The notes under the pieces: generated by a model
What the model saw: the letters and a program-made list of their open reading frames with translations, nothing else
What the model was told of the DNA's origin: nothing
The model's database searches: none
DNA from: Nonomuraea corallina
Lineage (GTDB): Bacteria; Actinomycetota; Actinomycetes; Streptosporangiales; Streptosporangiaceae
DNA length: 32,683 nucleotides
Reading direction: 5' to 3'
Assembly (NCBI RefSeq): GCF_027620315.1
Contig: NZ_JAPNNL010000073.1
Location: forward strand, 1-32,683
Position numbers and translations under genes: made by a program
Shown here: one piece after another, positions 7,946-16,050 of the stretch
How the letters are laid out: each line of letters starts with the position of its first letter
Position numbering within the stretch: position 1 is the stretch's first letter

Positions 7946-9064
7946 ATGGCATCCCTGCTGGCCCTCGCCCACCGGATCGACGGCGCCACGCCTCCGGACC
8001 GTGACCGCGCTCTCGACGGGCTGCGCGCGCTGGCCATCGCCGGCGTGGTGCTGGGTCACTGGCTGGTGACCGCGCTGGTGGTCACCGGTCACACGGTGCG
8101 GGCCGGCAGCCCGCTGCGGGCCGTGCCGGAGTTGGCTCCGGTGTCCTGGGTGTTCCAGACGCTGGCCGTGTTCTTCCTGGTGGGCGGGCTGGTGAACGCC
8201 CGCCGTACCGGTCCGTACGGCGCGTGGGTGAAGGCGCGGCTGACGCGGCTGGTCCGGCCGGTGGGCGCGCTCGCGGCGGTGTGGGCGGTGGCCGCGGGCG
8301 CGATGTTCGTGTCGGGGGCGGAACTGGAGACCGTGCGCACGCTGGGCAAGCTGGTCGTGTCGCCGCTCTGGTTCCTGCTGGTGTTCGCGCTGCTGACGGC
8401 CGCCACACCGCTGGTGTCCCGGCTGCACCCTGTGTGGCCGCTGGCCGCCGTGGCCAGCGCCGATCTCGTCCGGTACGGGCTGGGCGGGCCGTCCTGGCTG
8501 GGCTGGGCGAACGTGGTGGCCGGCTGGCTGGTGCCGTACTGCCTGGGCCTGGCCTGGGGCCGGCGCGGCCTGCCGCGCGGCTCCACCGGGTGGGCCCTGC
8601 TGGCCGGTGGCGGGCTGGCGGCGCTCGGGCTGGTGGTGTGGGGCGGATATCCGGCCGCCATGGTCGGGGTGCCGGGCGCGCCGGTGTCCAACCTCGACCC
8701 GCCCACCCTCGCCGCCGTCGCCTTCGGGCTCGCCCAGTGCGGCGCGGCGGCGCTGCTGGCCGGGCCGCTGCGGCGACTGCTGGCCAGGCCCGCCGCGTGG
8801 GCGGCGGTGGCCGTGGTCAACCTCTCGGCGATGACCGTCTTCCTCTGGCACCAGACCGCGATGATCGCCGTGACCCTCGCCGGCCTGCGGTTGGGCGGCC
8901 ACCTGCCCGGCCTGCACACCGTTCCCGACGGGCTCGGCTGGGTGGCGGCGCGGCTGGCCTGGCTCCCGGTGTTCGCGGCCGTGCTCGCCCTGTGCTGCCT
9001 GCTCTTCCGTGTGTACGAGCGATCTCCCGCACAAGGGCCGGGCCGGAGGATGGAGCGGCGATAA
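7946..9064 (+). CDS. Acyltransferase 3 (OafA/YrhL-like) family integral membrane protein
   Basis: A 372-aa polytopic membrane protein with about ten hydrophobic helices. The N-terminal motif RDRALDGLRALAIAGVVLGH carries the family's conserved RxxxxDGLRAxA and catalytic-type His. The last helices (ALCCLLFRVYERSP) end with a basic cytoplasmic tail. Members transfer acyl groups to sugars, peptidoglycan or natural products using the intramembrane fold; the substrate here cannot be deduced. The ATG at 7946 is the first codon that keeps the motif at the N terminus, though no clear SD precedes it. The upstream 255-bp divergent region (7691-7945) contains a GTCGG-GG-CCGAC palindrome (7835-7846) of unknown meaning. 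Confidence 0.85.
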   Translation: MASLLALAHRIDGATPPDRDRALDGLRALAIAGVVLGHWLVTALVVTGHTVRAGSPLRAVPELAPVSWVFQTLAVFFLVGGLVNARRTGPYGAWVKARLTRLVRPVGALAAVWAVAAGAMFVSGAELETVRTLGKLVVSPLWFLLVFALLTAATPLVSRLHPVWPLAAVASADLVRYGLGGPSWLGWANVVAGWLVPYCLGLAWGRRGLPRGSTGWALLAGGGLAALGLVVWGGYPAAMVGVPGAPVSNLDPPTLAAVAFGLAQCGAAALLAGPLRRLLARPAAWAAVAVVNLSAMTVFLWHQTAMIAVTLAGLRLGGHLPGLHTVPDGLGWVAARLAWLPVFAAVLALCCLLFRVYERSPAQGPGRRMERR

Positions 9065-9112
9065 GGGCGCTGCGGTCGGATCTGTGGACCACGGCGAGCG
9101 GGTCGCCGGGTA

Positions 9113-9134
9113 CGCGGAACGCCGTGTTCCCGCG
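9113..9134 (+). terminator. Possible hairpin after the acyltransferase gene
   Basis: CGCGGAAC (9113-9120) pairs with GTTCC-c-GCG (9126-9134) around a 5-nt loop, with one bulged C. It lies between the acyltransferase stop and the PadR promoter region. No U-tract follows, so a terminator role is only likely. Confidence 0.35.
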
Positions 9135-9152
9135 CCGGACCGCTTGAGTGGG

Positions 9153-9177
9153 GCATACTGCGTATGCATACTTAGTA
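9153..9177 (+). promoter_or_regulatory. PadR operator/promoter overlapping the start region of padR
   Basis: A cluster of symmetric elements sits directly before the PadR ATG (9181): GCATAC-TGC-GTATGC (9153-9167), the perfect palindrome GTATGCATAC (9162-9171) and TACT-T-AGTA (9169-9177). The heptamer GCATACT also repeats directly at 9153 and 9166. No SD lies between them and the ATG, so the mRNA may be leaderless with this element as its promoter. PadR repressors commonly bind such palindromes in their own promoters, so autorepression is the likely function. Confidence 0.6.
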
Positions 9178-9180
9178 CTC

Positions 9181-9690
9181 ATGCCGGTCAGACATGGGCT
9201 TCTCGCCCTGCTCAGCACGGGACCTCGGCATGGCTACCAACTGCGGGTCGAGTTCGAGGCGTCCACCGGGGTGACCTGGCCGCTCAACATCGGGCAGGTC
9301 TACACCACGTTGTCGCGCCTGGAACGCGACGGCCTGGTCGAGCCGGGTGAGTCGGACGACCAGGGCCGGGTCGTCTACACGATCACCACGGCCGGCCGGC
9401 AGGAAGTGGAGCGATGGTTCGGCACCCCGGTCGTCCCCTCCGACAGGCCGCGGGACGAACTGGTCATCAAGCTGGCCATGGCCGTCGCGGCCAAGAAGGT
9501 GAACGTCACCGAGGTCATCCACACGCAACGCACGGCGACCATGCAAGCCCTTCAGCAGCTGACCAGAGCCAAGCGAGCCGCCGCCGAAGGCACGGCCCAG
9601 CGGCTGGTGCTCGATTCCATGATCTTCAAGGCCGAGGCCGAGCAACGGTGGCTGGACCACTGCGAGGCCGTTCTGATGGAGGAACGATGA
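9181..9690 (+). CDS. PadR-family transcriptional repressor
   Basis: A 169-aa regulator. The winged helix at the N terminus (MPVRHGLLALLSTGPRHGYQ, then NIGQVYTTLSRLERDGLVEP) is the classic PadR pattern. The C-terminal PadR helices (about 100-169) carry many charged residues, typical of the dimerisation coiled coil. The ATG at 9181 is chosen because family members begin a few residues before RHxLLxLL; a GTG at 9148 would translate the palindromic operator. The stop overlaps the ABC ATPase start (ATGA), so PadR, ATPase and permease form one operon. Such sets usually respond to antibiotics or peptides that are ligands of the PadR protein and substrates of the transporter. Confidence 0.9.
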   Translation: MPVRHGLLALLSTGPRHGYQLRVEFEASTGVTWPLNIGQVYTTLSRLERDGLVEPGESDDQGRVVYTITTAGRQEVERWFGTPVVPSDRPRDELVIKLAMAVAAKKVNVTEVIHTQRTATMQALQQLTRAKRAAAEGTAQRLVLDSMIFKAEAEQRWLDHCEAVLMEER

Positions 9691-10379
9691 CGTTCGTACG
9701 GCTGGCCGAGGTGGCCAGAGTTCACGGCGAAGGGGCGACAGCCGTGCACGCGCTGAAGGGGGTGAGCCTTGAGGTCGGCGTGGGGGAACTGGTCGCGGTC
9801 ATGGGCCCGTCCGGGTCCGGCAAGTCGACCCTGCTCAACCTCGCGGGCGGGCTCGACCGGCCCACGTCGGGGACGGTGCACGTCGGCGAGCAGGACCTGG
9901 CCACCGTGCGCGACCTGGCGGCGCTGCGGCGCCGCACTGTCGGCTACGTCTTCCAGGACCTCAATCTGATCCCGTCGCTGACCGCGGTGGAGAACGTGAT
10001 GCTGCCGCGCGAGCTCGACGGCCTGCGCTCGAACCGGGCCCGGCAGGAGGCCATGGCCGTGCTGGCGGAGGTGGACGGAGAGGACCTGGCCGACCGCTTC
10101 CCCGAGGAGCTGTCCGGTGGCCAGCGTCAGCGGGTCGCGATCGCCCGCGCCCTGGTCGGTGAGCGGCGCCTGCTGCTGGCCGACGAACCGACCGGAGCGC
10201 TCGACACCCGCACCGGCGACGAGATCCTGCGATTACTACGGGCTCGCTGTGACGCGGGCGCTGCGGTCCTGCTGGTCACCCACGAGCCCCGCTACGCCGG
10301 CTGGGCCGATCGTGTGGTGTTCCTCCGCGACGGGATGATCGCGGACTCCACGAACGTCTCCCTGGAGAGTGCCCGATGA
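9687..10379 (+). CDS. ABC transporter ATP-binding protein (MacB/LolD type)
   Basis: A 230-aa nucleotide-binding subunit for the permease that follows. Walker A GPSGSGKST, Q-loop VFQDLNLIPSLTAVEN, signature LSGGQRQRVAIARAL, Walker B LLLADEPTGALD and H-loop LLVTHE are all intact. The LDRPTSGTVHV and NLIPSLTAxEN style is that of the MacB/LolD/FtsE group, which drives mechanotransmission or export rather than uptake. It starts at the ATG inside the PadR stop (9687) and its own stop overlaps the permease start (10376), indicating tight co-translation. Confidence 0.93.
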   Translation: MTFVRLAEVARVHGEGATAVHALKGVSLEVGVGELVAVMGPSGSGKSTLLNLAGGLDRPTSGTVHVGEQDLATVRDLAALRRRTVGYVFQDLNLIPSLTAVENVMLPRELDGLRSNRARQEAMAVLAEVDGEDLADRFPEELSGGQRQRVAIARALVGERRLLLADEPTGALDTRTGDEILRLLRARCDAGAAVLLVTHEPRYAGWADRVVFLRDGMIADSTNVSLESAR

Positions 10380-12871
10380 GCGCCGCTCGCGCCGCGCTGC
10401 GCATCGCCCGCCGGAGCGCGTGGCGTTCCCGGGGGCGAAGCGCCCTCATCATGGTGATGATCGGCTTGCCCGTCTTGGTGATCACGGCGATTCTCACCTT
10501 CATCGCGACCGCGACGGTCAGCGGGCGGGAGGGACTGGTGGCCGAGCTCGGCGCGGCCGACGCCCGCCTCATGCAGGCGCCCGCGGGTACGGTGCTCCGC
10601 CAGGAGCCGAACGGGGCGAGCTGGGACACGAGCGGTGAAGCGGCCGCGCCCGAGCGCGACGTCGCCGAGGTGGCGGCACTACTCGGACCGGGCACCCGGT
10701 TGATCCCCTTCAACGCCGGAGCGCTCCGGCTGGGCGCCGGACGGGTCGACGCGCTGGAGACCGACCTGCGCGATCCCCTCACCAGGGGGATGCTGACGCT
10801 GACCGAGGGCAGGTTTCCCTCCGTCGGCGAGGTCGCGGTGACCCCCACGTCCGGCCTGCGGCCCGGTGATCTCCTGCGCTCGCCCGGCGCGGCGCCGCTG
10901 ACGGTGGTGGGCGTGGTCGAGCACCCGCACCGGCCGTCGCTCCGACAGGTCGTCGGTCCTGATCTCCCCTTGCTGCCGTTGGACGGATTCTGGTCTCCTG
11001 GCGAGTACGGCACCGGATGGCTCGCTGACACCCCCGAGCCGGTGACCTGGGCCGACGTTCCCGCGCTGAACACGGCCGGTCTGTACGTCACGTCCCGCGC
11101 CATGATCTTGGACTCCCCAGGCGCTCCGGTCCGTTCCTTCCCTTCGGAGGTCCAGAACACGGTCGGGCTCGGCGCCATGGTGATCATGGTAGTGCTGGAG
11201 ATCGTGCTGCTGGCCGGGCCGGCCTTCGCGGTCGGGCTCCGGCGACGGCGGAGGGAACTGGCCGAGATCGCGGCGCAGGGCGGCTCGGCCGGGCACCTGC
11301 GGATGATCGTGCTGGCCGACGGACTGGTCCTCGGCGGTGCGGCCGCGCTCGTGGCGACCGTGCTGGGCATCGGGGCCGGAGCTCTGGCCACCCCGATCGC
11401 GGCGCGCTGGGGAGGACAGGCCGGCCCGGTGGACGTGCCGTGGACGCCGGTGCTGGGCGTGGCCGCGCTGGGCCTGATCGCCGGGATCGCGGCGGCGCTG
11501 GTGCCCGCCGTGCAGGCGGCTCGGCAGGACACCGTGAGCGTGCTGGCCGGCCGCGGGCCCGCCACGGCCGATCGGCCCGGATGGCCCCTGGCCGGGGCCG
11601 CGCTGGTGCTGGCCGGGCTGGCGGCGACCGTGGTGGCGCGCCGCCAGCCGGGCACCCTCTGGGTGTGGGCCGCCGCGGTGCTGGTCATGATCGGCCTGGT
11701 GGTGCTGACACCATGGCTGGTCCGCTTCACCGGGCGAGCGGCCACCCGGTTGCGACTGCCGCTGCGGGTGTCCGTCCGCGACGCGGTTCGCCACCGATCC
11801 CGGACGGCGAGCGCCGTGGCGGCCGTCATGGCGGTCACGGCCACGGTCGTCGCGGTGGGCATCGGCGCGCAGAGCGAATACCTGGACCGGCGTAACGCCT
11901 ACACCTCGGCGCGCCCGACCGGCATGCTGGCGATCTGGGGCGGCACCATGTCCGATGGCGCCTGGGGCGACCTTCGCGCGGAGACGGCCCGGCGGTTGCC
12001 AGGAGTGCCGCTGGTCGCCGGCTACCAGGCCCGGGACACCCAGGGCCGCCGCTACGCCTTGCGGTACACGGTGCGATGGAACGGGATACGCACGCGTCGC
12101 AGCGCGGCCATCGGCGACCAGGCTCTGCTCAGGCTCCTGCAAGGGCGTCACGATCCGCGGGCGGCCGCGGCGCTGGCGAGCGGCAAGGCCGTGGTGTTCG
12201 ACGCGGCCGCGGTGCGCGACGGCAAGCTCACGCTGCGGGCCGGCTCCACGTCCGGCCCCGCGCGCAAACTCGAGGTGCCGGCGGTCCTGGCCACACCCGC
12301 CGACGAGCACCAGGGCGGGGCCCTGCTGCCGCGTGCCCTGGTCGAACAGGCCGGTTTCGCGACCGCGGAGCGTCAGCTCTACGCCATGCATCGGCTGCCG
12401 GCCGACTCCACGCTGTGGCACGATCTCACCGAGGTGACCCCCCGCGTCAAGGTCGCCTTCGAGGAGGGCTATCGCCAGGTGCCCAGTCCCGGCCTGTGGA
12501 GCTGGCTGGTGGGTGCCCTTGTCCTCGTCGTCGGCGGCACGCTGGCCGCCACCGGTCTGGCGTCCGCCGACATGCGGCCTGAGCGCTCGACGATGACGGC
12601 CATCGGCGCTCCGCCGGGAACGTTGCGGATGATCGTGGCAGGCCAGGCTCTCTACATCTCCGGGCTCGGCGCGTCGGTGGGGATGGTCGCGGGAACGGTG
12701 ACGGGCGTGGCGCTGAGCCGGCCGATGACGACGCACGGCGCCGGGGATCCCGCCACGCTCGCCATACCATGGCCGTTCATGATCGCCGTCGTGGTGGGGT
12801 TGCCCGTTCTGGCGACCGTGGTGGCACTGATCCCAAGGGCCAGACCGTCCCTCGCCCCCCGGCGCCTGTGA
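10376..12871 (+). CDS. FtsX-like ABC transporter permease
   Basis: An 831-aa membrane protein. An N-terminal basic segment precedes TM1 (about 22-45), a large extracytoplasmic domain (about 46-260) follows, then a block of TM helices (about 260-285, 308-335, 355-380, 405-450), a second N-terminal-like TM (about 475-500), another extracytoplasmic domain and three C-terminal TM helices (about 700-825). This duplicated arrangement, with FtsX domains around QGGSAGHLRMIVLADG and IGAPPGTLRMIVAGQA, matches the large actinobacterial FtsX permeases. It works with the preceding MacB-like ATPase. The substrate is unknown; the PadR context suggests antimicrobial response or lipid/peptide export. Confidence 0.9.
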   Translation: MSAARAALRIARRSAWRSRGRSALIMVMIGLPVLVITAILTFIATATVSGREGLVAELGAADARLMQAPAGTVLRQEPNGASWDTSGEAAAPERDVAEVAALLGPGTRLIPFNAGALRLGAGRVDALETDLRDPLTRGMLTLTEGRFPSVGEVAVTPTSGLRPGDLLRSPGAAPLTVVGVVEHPHRPSLRQVVGPDLPLLPLDGFWSPGEYGTGWLADTPEPVTWADVPALNTAGLYVTSRAMILDSPGAPVRSFPSEVQNTVGLGAMVIMVVLEIVLLAGPAFAVGLRRRRRELAEIAAQGGSAGHLRMIVLADGLVLGGAAALVATVLGIGAGALATPIAARWGGQAGPVDVPWTPVLGVAALGLIAGIAAALVPAVQAARQDTVSVLAGRGPATADRPGWPLAGAALVLAGLAATVVARRQPGTLWVWAAAVLVMIGLVVLTPWLVRFTGRAATRLRLPLRVSVRDAVRHRSRTASAVAAVMAVTATVVAVGIGAQSEYLDRRNAYTSARPTGMLAIWGGTMSDGAWGDLRAETARRLPGVPLVAGYQARDTQGRRYALRYTVRWNGIRTRRSAAIGDQALLRLLQGRHDPRAAAALASGKAVVFDAAAVRDGKLTLRAGSTSGPARKLEVPAVLATPADEHQGGALLPRALVEQAGFATAERQLYAMHRLPADSTLWHDLTEVTPRVKVAFEEGYRQVPSPGLWSWLVGALVLVVGGTLAATGLASADMRPERSTMTAIGAPPGTLRMIVAGQALYISGLGASVGMVAGTVTGVALSRPMTTHGAGDPATLAIPWPFMIAVVVGLPVLATVVALIPRARPSLAPRRL

Positions 12872-12956
12872 CACAGCCGACCTCGGCCGCCGCCCGGCGG
12901 CGTTGATCACGGCGATGCGGGTGGTGACCGGCTGGCCGGTGCCGCCCCTCAGGAGC

Positions 12957-13001
12957 CGAGCGACCCGCCGCTGAAGGCACAGCCCAGCGGCGGGTCGCTC
13001 G
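12957..13001. terminator. Bidirectional terminator hairpin between permease and ECF sigma gene
   Basis: A perfect 16-bp stem: 12957-12972 (CGAGCGACCCGCCGCT) pairs with 12986-13001 around a 13-nt loop. It lies between two convergent genes. There is no U-tract, as is common for actinobacterial terminators. Confidence 0.75.
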
Positions 13002-13023
13002 ACATGCCGGTCTTCAAGGCCGC

Positions 13024-13497
13024 TCACATCCGACGTCCGGGCAGTTCCGGTCGGTCGTCGGTCCAGCCGATCGCCTGGTACGAGGTGGAGAGCCGCAGCT
13101 CTGCCTGCCGCCCGTTCGCAGCCAGTGCCGGCAGTTCACGATCACTGTCGGCGAGCATGCTCATGGCTTCGTCCACCCCGGGTTGTTCACTGTCGTGGGA
13201 GCGGGCGGCGTAGAGGTGTTCGATCTCCTCGGTGAGCTCGGTGTGCCGGGTGAGCCTGCGCCGCTCGCTGCGACGGTGATTGGCCAGGACCCGCCGGGCC
13301 ACGCCGTACAGCCACAGCTTGCCGGCCTCGCCGTCGGGGAACTCCGCTATCCGCTGCCAGGCGATCACGGAGGTCTCGGTGACGACGTCGGCGGCGTTCT
13401 CGGGCGAGGAACACCGCCGCACGGCGTATCCGAGGATCTGTTCATACGTTCGCCGGTAGACCGCCTCGAACCGGGACCGGTCGTCTTGTTCACTCAC
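13024..13497 (-). CDS. ECF-type sigma factor with region 2 but no recognisable region 4
   Basis: A 157-aa protein. Residues about 8-85 are a normal sigma region 2: FEAVYRRTYEQILGYAVRRC, ENAADVVTETSVIAWQRI and LWLYGVARRVLANHRRSERR, which bind core polymerase and the -10 element. A linker follows, and where region 4 should begin (SMLADSDRELPALAA) the sequence turns into an unrelated tail (RQAELRLSTSYQAIGW) without the usual HTH. The other two frames do not restore a convincing region 4 in the next 100 bases. The GTG start has the SD GAGG seven bases upstream, so the 5' end looks functional. It may be a degenerate copy of a sigma factor like the one at 21897-22460, or a region 2-only regulator. 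Confidence 0.7.
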   Translation of the reverse strand: MSEQDDRSRFEAVYRRTYEQILGYAVRRCSSPENAADVVTETSVIAWQRIAEFPDGEAGKLWLYGVARRVLANHRRSERRRLTRHTELTEEIEHLYAARSHDSEQPGVDEAMSMLADSDRELPALAANGRQAELRLSTSYQAIGWTDDRPELPGRRM

Positions 13498-13682
13498 GCG
13501 TCATCCTCGTCAGACCTTCCGTAGCTCGGGGCTTTCACCTCCTACGTGTCCGCGGGCGTCGGCGGAATGCCATGCCGGGCAGGGCAATGGACCCGACCGG
13601 CACGCTTCCGCCTCCGGCCCCTGAGTCGCCGTGCAGCGTCCCGCGATCCCGCTCCTCCGGGGATTCCTTTATGGCCACCTGA

Positions 13683-13716
13683 CATCTATATTCCTAAAGT
13701 ACTAGGAGACTAGATG
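13683..13716 (+). promoter_or_regulatory. GntR (YtrA-type) operator dyad upstream of the first GntR/ABC operon
   Basis: An AT-rich 34-bp dyad centred at 13699.5. Outer arms CATCTA (13683-13688) and TAGATG (13711-13716) and inner arms TCCTA (13692-13696) and TAGGA (13703-13707) share exactly the same centre. It lies 14 bp before the TTG start of the GntR gene in an otherwise GC-rich region, which fits an autoregulated promoter. Binding by the adjacent GntR protein is inferred. Confidence 0.6.
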
Positions 13717-13730
13717 AATGGAGTAATCCC

Positions 13731-14123
13731 TTGATCGAGTTCTACCTCGACAGCCGGTCCGGCGTCTCGCCCTACCTGCAGCTCGTCCAGCAGGTTCGGC
13801 AGGCCCTGCGGCTGGGCCTGCTGCACGAGGGTGACCAGCTGCCGACGGTCAAGGACGTGGTGGCGGGGCTGGCGATCAACCCCAACACGGTGCTCAAGGC
13901 CTACCGGGAGCTGGAACACGAGGGCCTCGTGGCCGCCCGGCAGGGAGTCGGCACGTTCGTGACCAAGACGCTGGCCGGGGACTCGCTGGCCGCGCACGGC
14001 CCGCTCCGGCGGGACCTGCGGCGCTGGCTGGCCGGCGCCCGCAAGGCCGGGCTCGACGACGAGAGCATCGAGGCCCTGTTCATGACCACCTTTCGGACCG
14101 CCTCACAGGAGGACATAGCGTGA
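13731..14123 (+). CDS. GntR-family (YtrA subfamily) transcriptional regulator
   Basis: A 130-aa repressor. It has the GntR winged helix (YLQLVQQVRQALRLGLLHEG, LPTVKDVV, INPNTVLKAYRELEHEGL, GVGTFV) and a C-terminal tail of only about 50 residues, the size typical of YtrA regulators that sit in front of ABC transporter genes. The TTG start at 13731 has GGAG seven bases upstream and gives the usual MIEFYLD N terminus. The stop overlaps the ATPase GTG (GTGA). It likely represses its own operon through the dyad at 13683-13716 and is relieved by an unknown, often cell-wall-active, signal. Confidence 0.9.
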   Translation: MIEFYLDSRSGVSPYLQLVQQVRQALRLGLLHEGDQLPTVKDVVAGLAINPNTVLKAYRELEHEGLVAARQGVGTFVTKTLAGDSLAAHGPLRRDLRRWLAGARKAGLDDESIEALFMTTFRTASQEDIA

Positions 14124-15007
14124 CCTCTGTCTTGCAGGCCCAGGCACTGGGCAAGAAGTACGGCAGACGCTGGGCGCTGCGCGAGTGCACCGTCGACATC
14201 CCGGCCGGGCACGTGGTCGGCCTGGTGGGGCCGAACGGAGCGGGCAAGACCACGCTGCTGAAGCTGGCCGGCGGCCAGCTCGAACCGACGGCGGGCGGTA
14301 TCACCGTGCTGGGCGGCCGCCCCGCCGCAGGTCCGGCGCAGCTGGCCAAGGTCGGGTTCGTCGCCCAGGACACCCCTGTCTACGCCGGGCTGACCGTCGC
14401 CGAGCACCTGCGCTTAGGCGCCCGGCTCAACCCTCGCTGGGACGACGCCCTCGCGCGGGAGCGGATCGCGCGGCTCGGCCTCGCCCCCGATCAGCGCGCG
14501 GGCAGGCTGTCCGGCGGCCAGCGCGCCCAGCTCGCCCTCACCCTGGGCCTGGCCAAGCGGCCCGAGCTGCTGATCCTGGACGAGCCGGTCGCCTCGCTCG
14601 ACCCGCTGGCCCGCCGCGAGTTCCTGCAGGGGCTGATGGAGGCCACCGTCGAGCACGCGTTCAGCGTGGTGCTCTCCTCCCACCTGGTCTCCGACCTGGA
14701 ACGGATCTGCGACTTCCTGATTGTGCTCGCCGACTCGCGCGTGCGGGTGGCGGGCGAGGTCGAACGGCTGCTCGCCTGCCATCACCGGCTGAGCGGCCCG
14801 CGCCGCGATCCCGACCGGCTCTCCGCCGGCCAGCAGGTGATCTCCGCGCGCCACACCGACCGGCAGAGCACGTACGTGATCCGTACCGACGCCCCGATCC
14901 ACGACCCCGCCTGGACGGTCACCCGGCTCAGCCTGGAGGACCTCGTCCTGGCCTACATGGACAAGCGCATCGCCGAGGACCGGCCTGTCGCCCTGGAGGT
15001 GCGGTGA
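14120..15007 (+). CDS. ABC transporter ATP-binding protein (GntR-linked module 1)
   Basis: A 295-aa ATPase with Walker A GPNGAGKTTLL, Q-loop VAQDTPVYAGLT, signature LSGGQRAQLAL, Walker B LLILDEPVASLD with the catalytic Glu present, and H-loop VVLSSHLVSDL. The C-terminal extension of about 70 residues ends with ISLEDL-like SLEDLVLAYM, characteristic of the YtrB-like group. It is coupled to the GntR gene upstream and to the permease downstream (TGATG overlap). It should energise export or lipid-level detoxification by the adjacent permease. It is a clear paralogue of the ATPase at 27872-28834. Confidence 0.92.
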   Translation: MTSVLQAQALGKKYGRRWALRECTVDIPAGHVVGLVGPNGAGKTTLLKLAGGQLEPTAGGITVLGGRPAAGPAQLAKVGFVAQDTPVYAGLTVAEHLRLGARLNPRWDDALARERIARLGLAPDQRAGRLSGGQRAQLALTLGLAKRPELLILDEPVASLDPLARREFLQGLMEATVEHAFSVVLSSHLVSDLERICDFLIVLADSRVRVAGEVERLLACHHRLSGPRRDPDRLSAGQQVISARHTDRQSTYVIRTDAPIHDPAWTVTRLSLEDLVLAYMDKRIAEDRPVALEVR

Positions 15008-16050
15008 TGATCTGGCTCACCTGGCGCCAGTTCCGCGGCTCGGCCGTGATGACAGCCGCCGTCCTCGCCGTCCTCGCCGTCGCTCTGGGCCTGACCGGGC
15101 CCGGACTGGCGTCCAGCTACTCCGCCGGTGTCGCCGACTGCGTCCAGGACGACACCTGCGGCCGTTTCTACGACCGCTTCTTCGACGACCACCAGCTCCC
15201 GTTCCTGGCCCTGACCCTCGTCGTGCTGCTCCTGCCGGCCCTCGCCGGGCTCTTCTGGGGAGCGCCGTTGATCACTCGCGAGCTGGAGGCGGGTACGCAC
15301 CTGCTGGTGTGGAACCAGAGCATCACCCGCCGCCGCTGGCTGGCCGTCAAGCTCGCGTTCGTCGGCCTGGCCGCCGTCGTCGCCGCCTGCCTGTGCGGCC
15401 TCGCGGTGACCTGGTGGTCCGGCCCTCTGGACAAGTCGGCCGTGCCGGAATTCGCGCTGATGGCTCCGCTGGTGTTCGGGGCGCGCGGCATCGCCCCCAT
15501 GGGGTACGCGGCCTTCGCCTTCGTCCTCGGCGTGACCGTGGGCATGCTGGTGCGCCGCATGCTGCCCGCCATGGCCCTCACCCTGGCGCTGTTCGCCGTG
15601 GTCCAGCTCGCCATGCCGCTGCTCGTCCGGCCGCACCTGATGCCCCCGGTCACCTCGACGTTCGAGCTGGGCGAGGCGAACGTCGGCGGCATCGGCGTGG
15701 AGCGGGACGAGGGTCAGACCCTGCACATCGTGTTGAAGCAGGCCGTACCCGGTCACCCCGGCGCCTGGGTCCTGTCCAGCGAGCTCGTGGACCCGTCGGG
15801 CCGCGCGGTCGGCGGCGACGGCGAGCCCGGCGGGATCACGATGTCCACCACGTCGGGGCCCTGCGCGCCCTCGGGCGGCATGGAGATGTGCCTGGCCGAG
15901 GTCAACCGGCTCGGCTACCGGCAGCGGGCCGCCTTCCAGCCTCTCGACCGTTTCTGGCCCTTCCAGTGGATCGAGACCGGCATCTACGCCGTGCTCACCG
16001 CCTGCCTCACCTGGCTCTGCTTCTGGTGGATCAGAAGGCGTGTGTCATGA
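15007..16050 (+). CDS. ABC transporter permease (GntR-linked module 1)
   Basis: A 347-aa membrane protein beginning MIWLTWRQFRGSA, the signature start of this permease family. About six TM helices are seen (about 13-35, 60-85, 110-135, 145-190, 180-205 and 315-340), with a cysteine-bearing extracytoplasmic loop after TM1 (DCVQDDTC) and a larger loop before the last helix. The ATG at 15007 overlaps the ATPase stop; a GTG at 15004 is an alternative. Segments such as FWGAPLITRELEAGTH and ITRRRWLAVKL match the second module's permease at 28848-29819. The stop overlaps the S41 peptidase start (ATGA). Confidence 0.88.
   Translation: MIWLTWRQFRGSAVMTAAVLAVLAVALGLTGPGLASSYSAGVADCVQDDTCGRFYDRFFDDHQLPFLALTLVVLLLPALAGLFWGAPLITRELEAGTHLLVWNQSITRRRWLAVKLAFVGLAAVVAACLCGLAVTWWSGPLDKSAVPEFALMAPLVFGARGIAPMGYAAFAFVLGVTVGMLVRRMLPAMALTLALFAVVQLAMPLLVRPHLMPPVTSTFELGEANVGGIGVERDEGQTLHIVLKQAVPGHPGAWVLSSELVDPSGRAVGGDGEPGGITMSTTSGPCAPSGGMEMCLAEVNRLGYRQRAAFQPLDRFWPFQWIETGIYAVLTACLTWLCFWWIRRRVS

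Noticed and set aside
7256..9169. 637-codon open frame on the minus strand covering the acyltransferase gene
   Set aside because: Only its last 144 codons form a recognisable protein with an SD; the rest is Pro/His/Gln/Arg-rich antisense shadow of a clear membrane protein gene.
9148..9180. GTG at 9148 as PadR start
   Set aside because: It would translate the palindromic operator and adds residues absent from PadR proteins; ATG 9181 fits the family N terminus.
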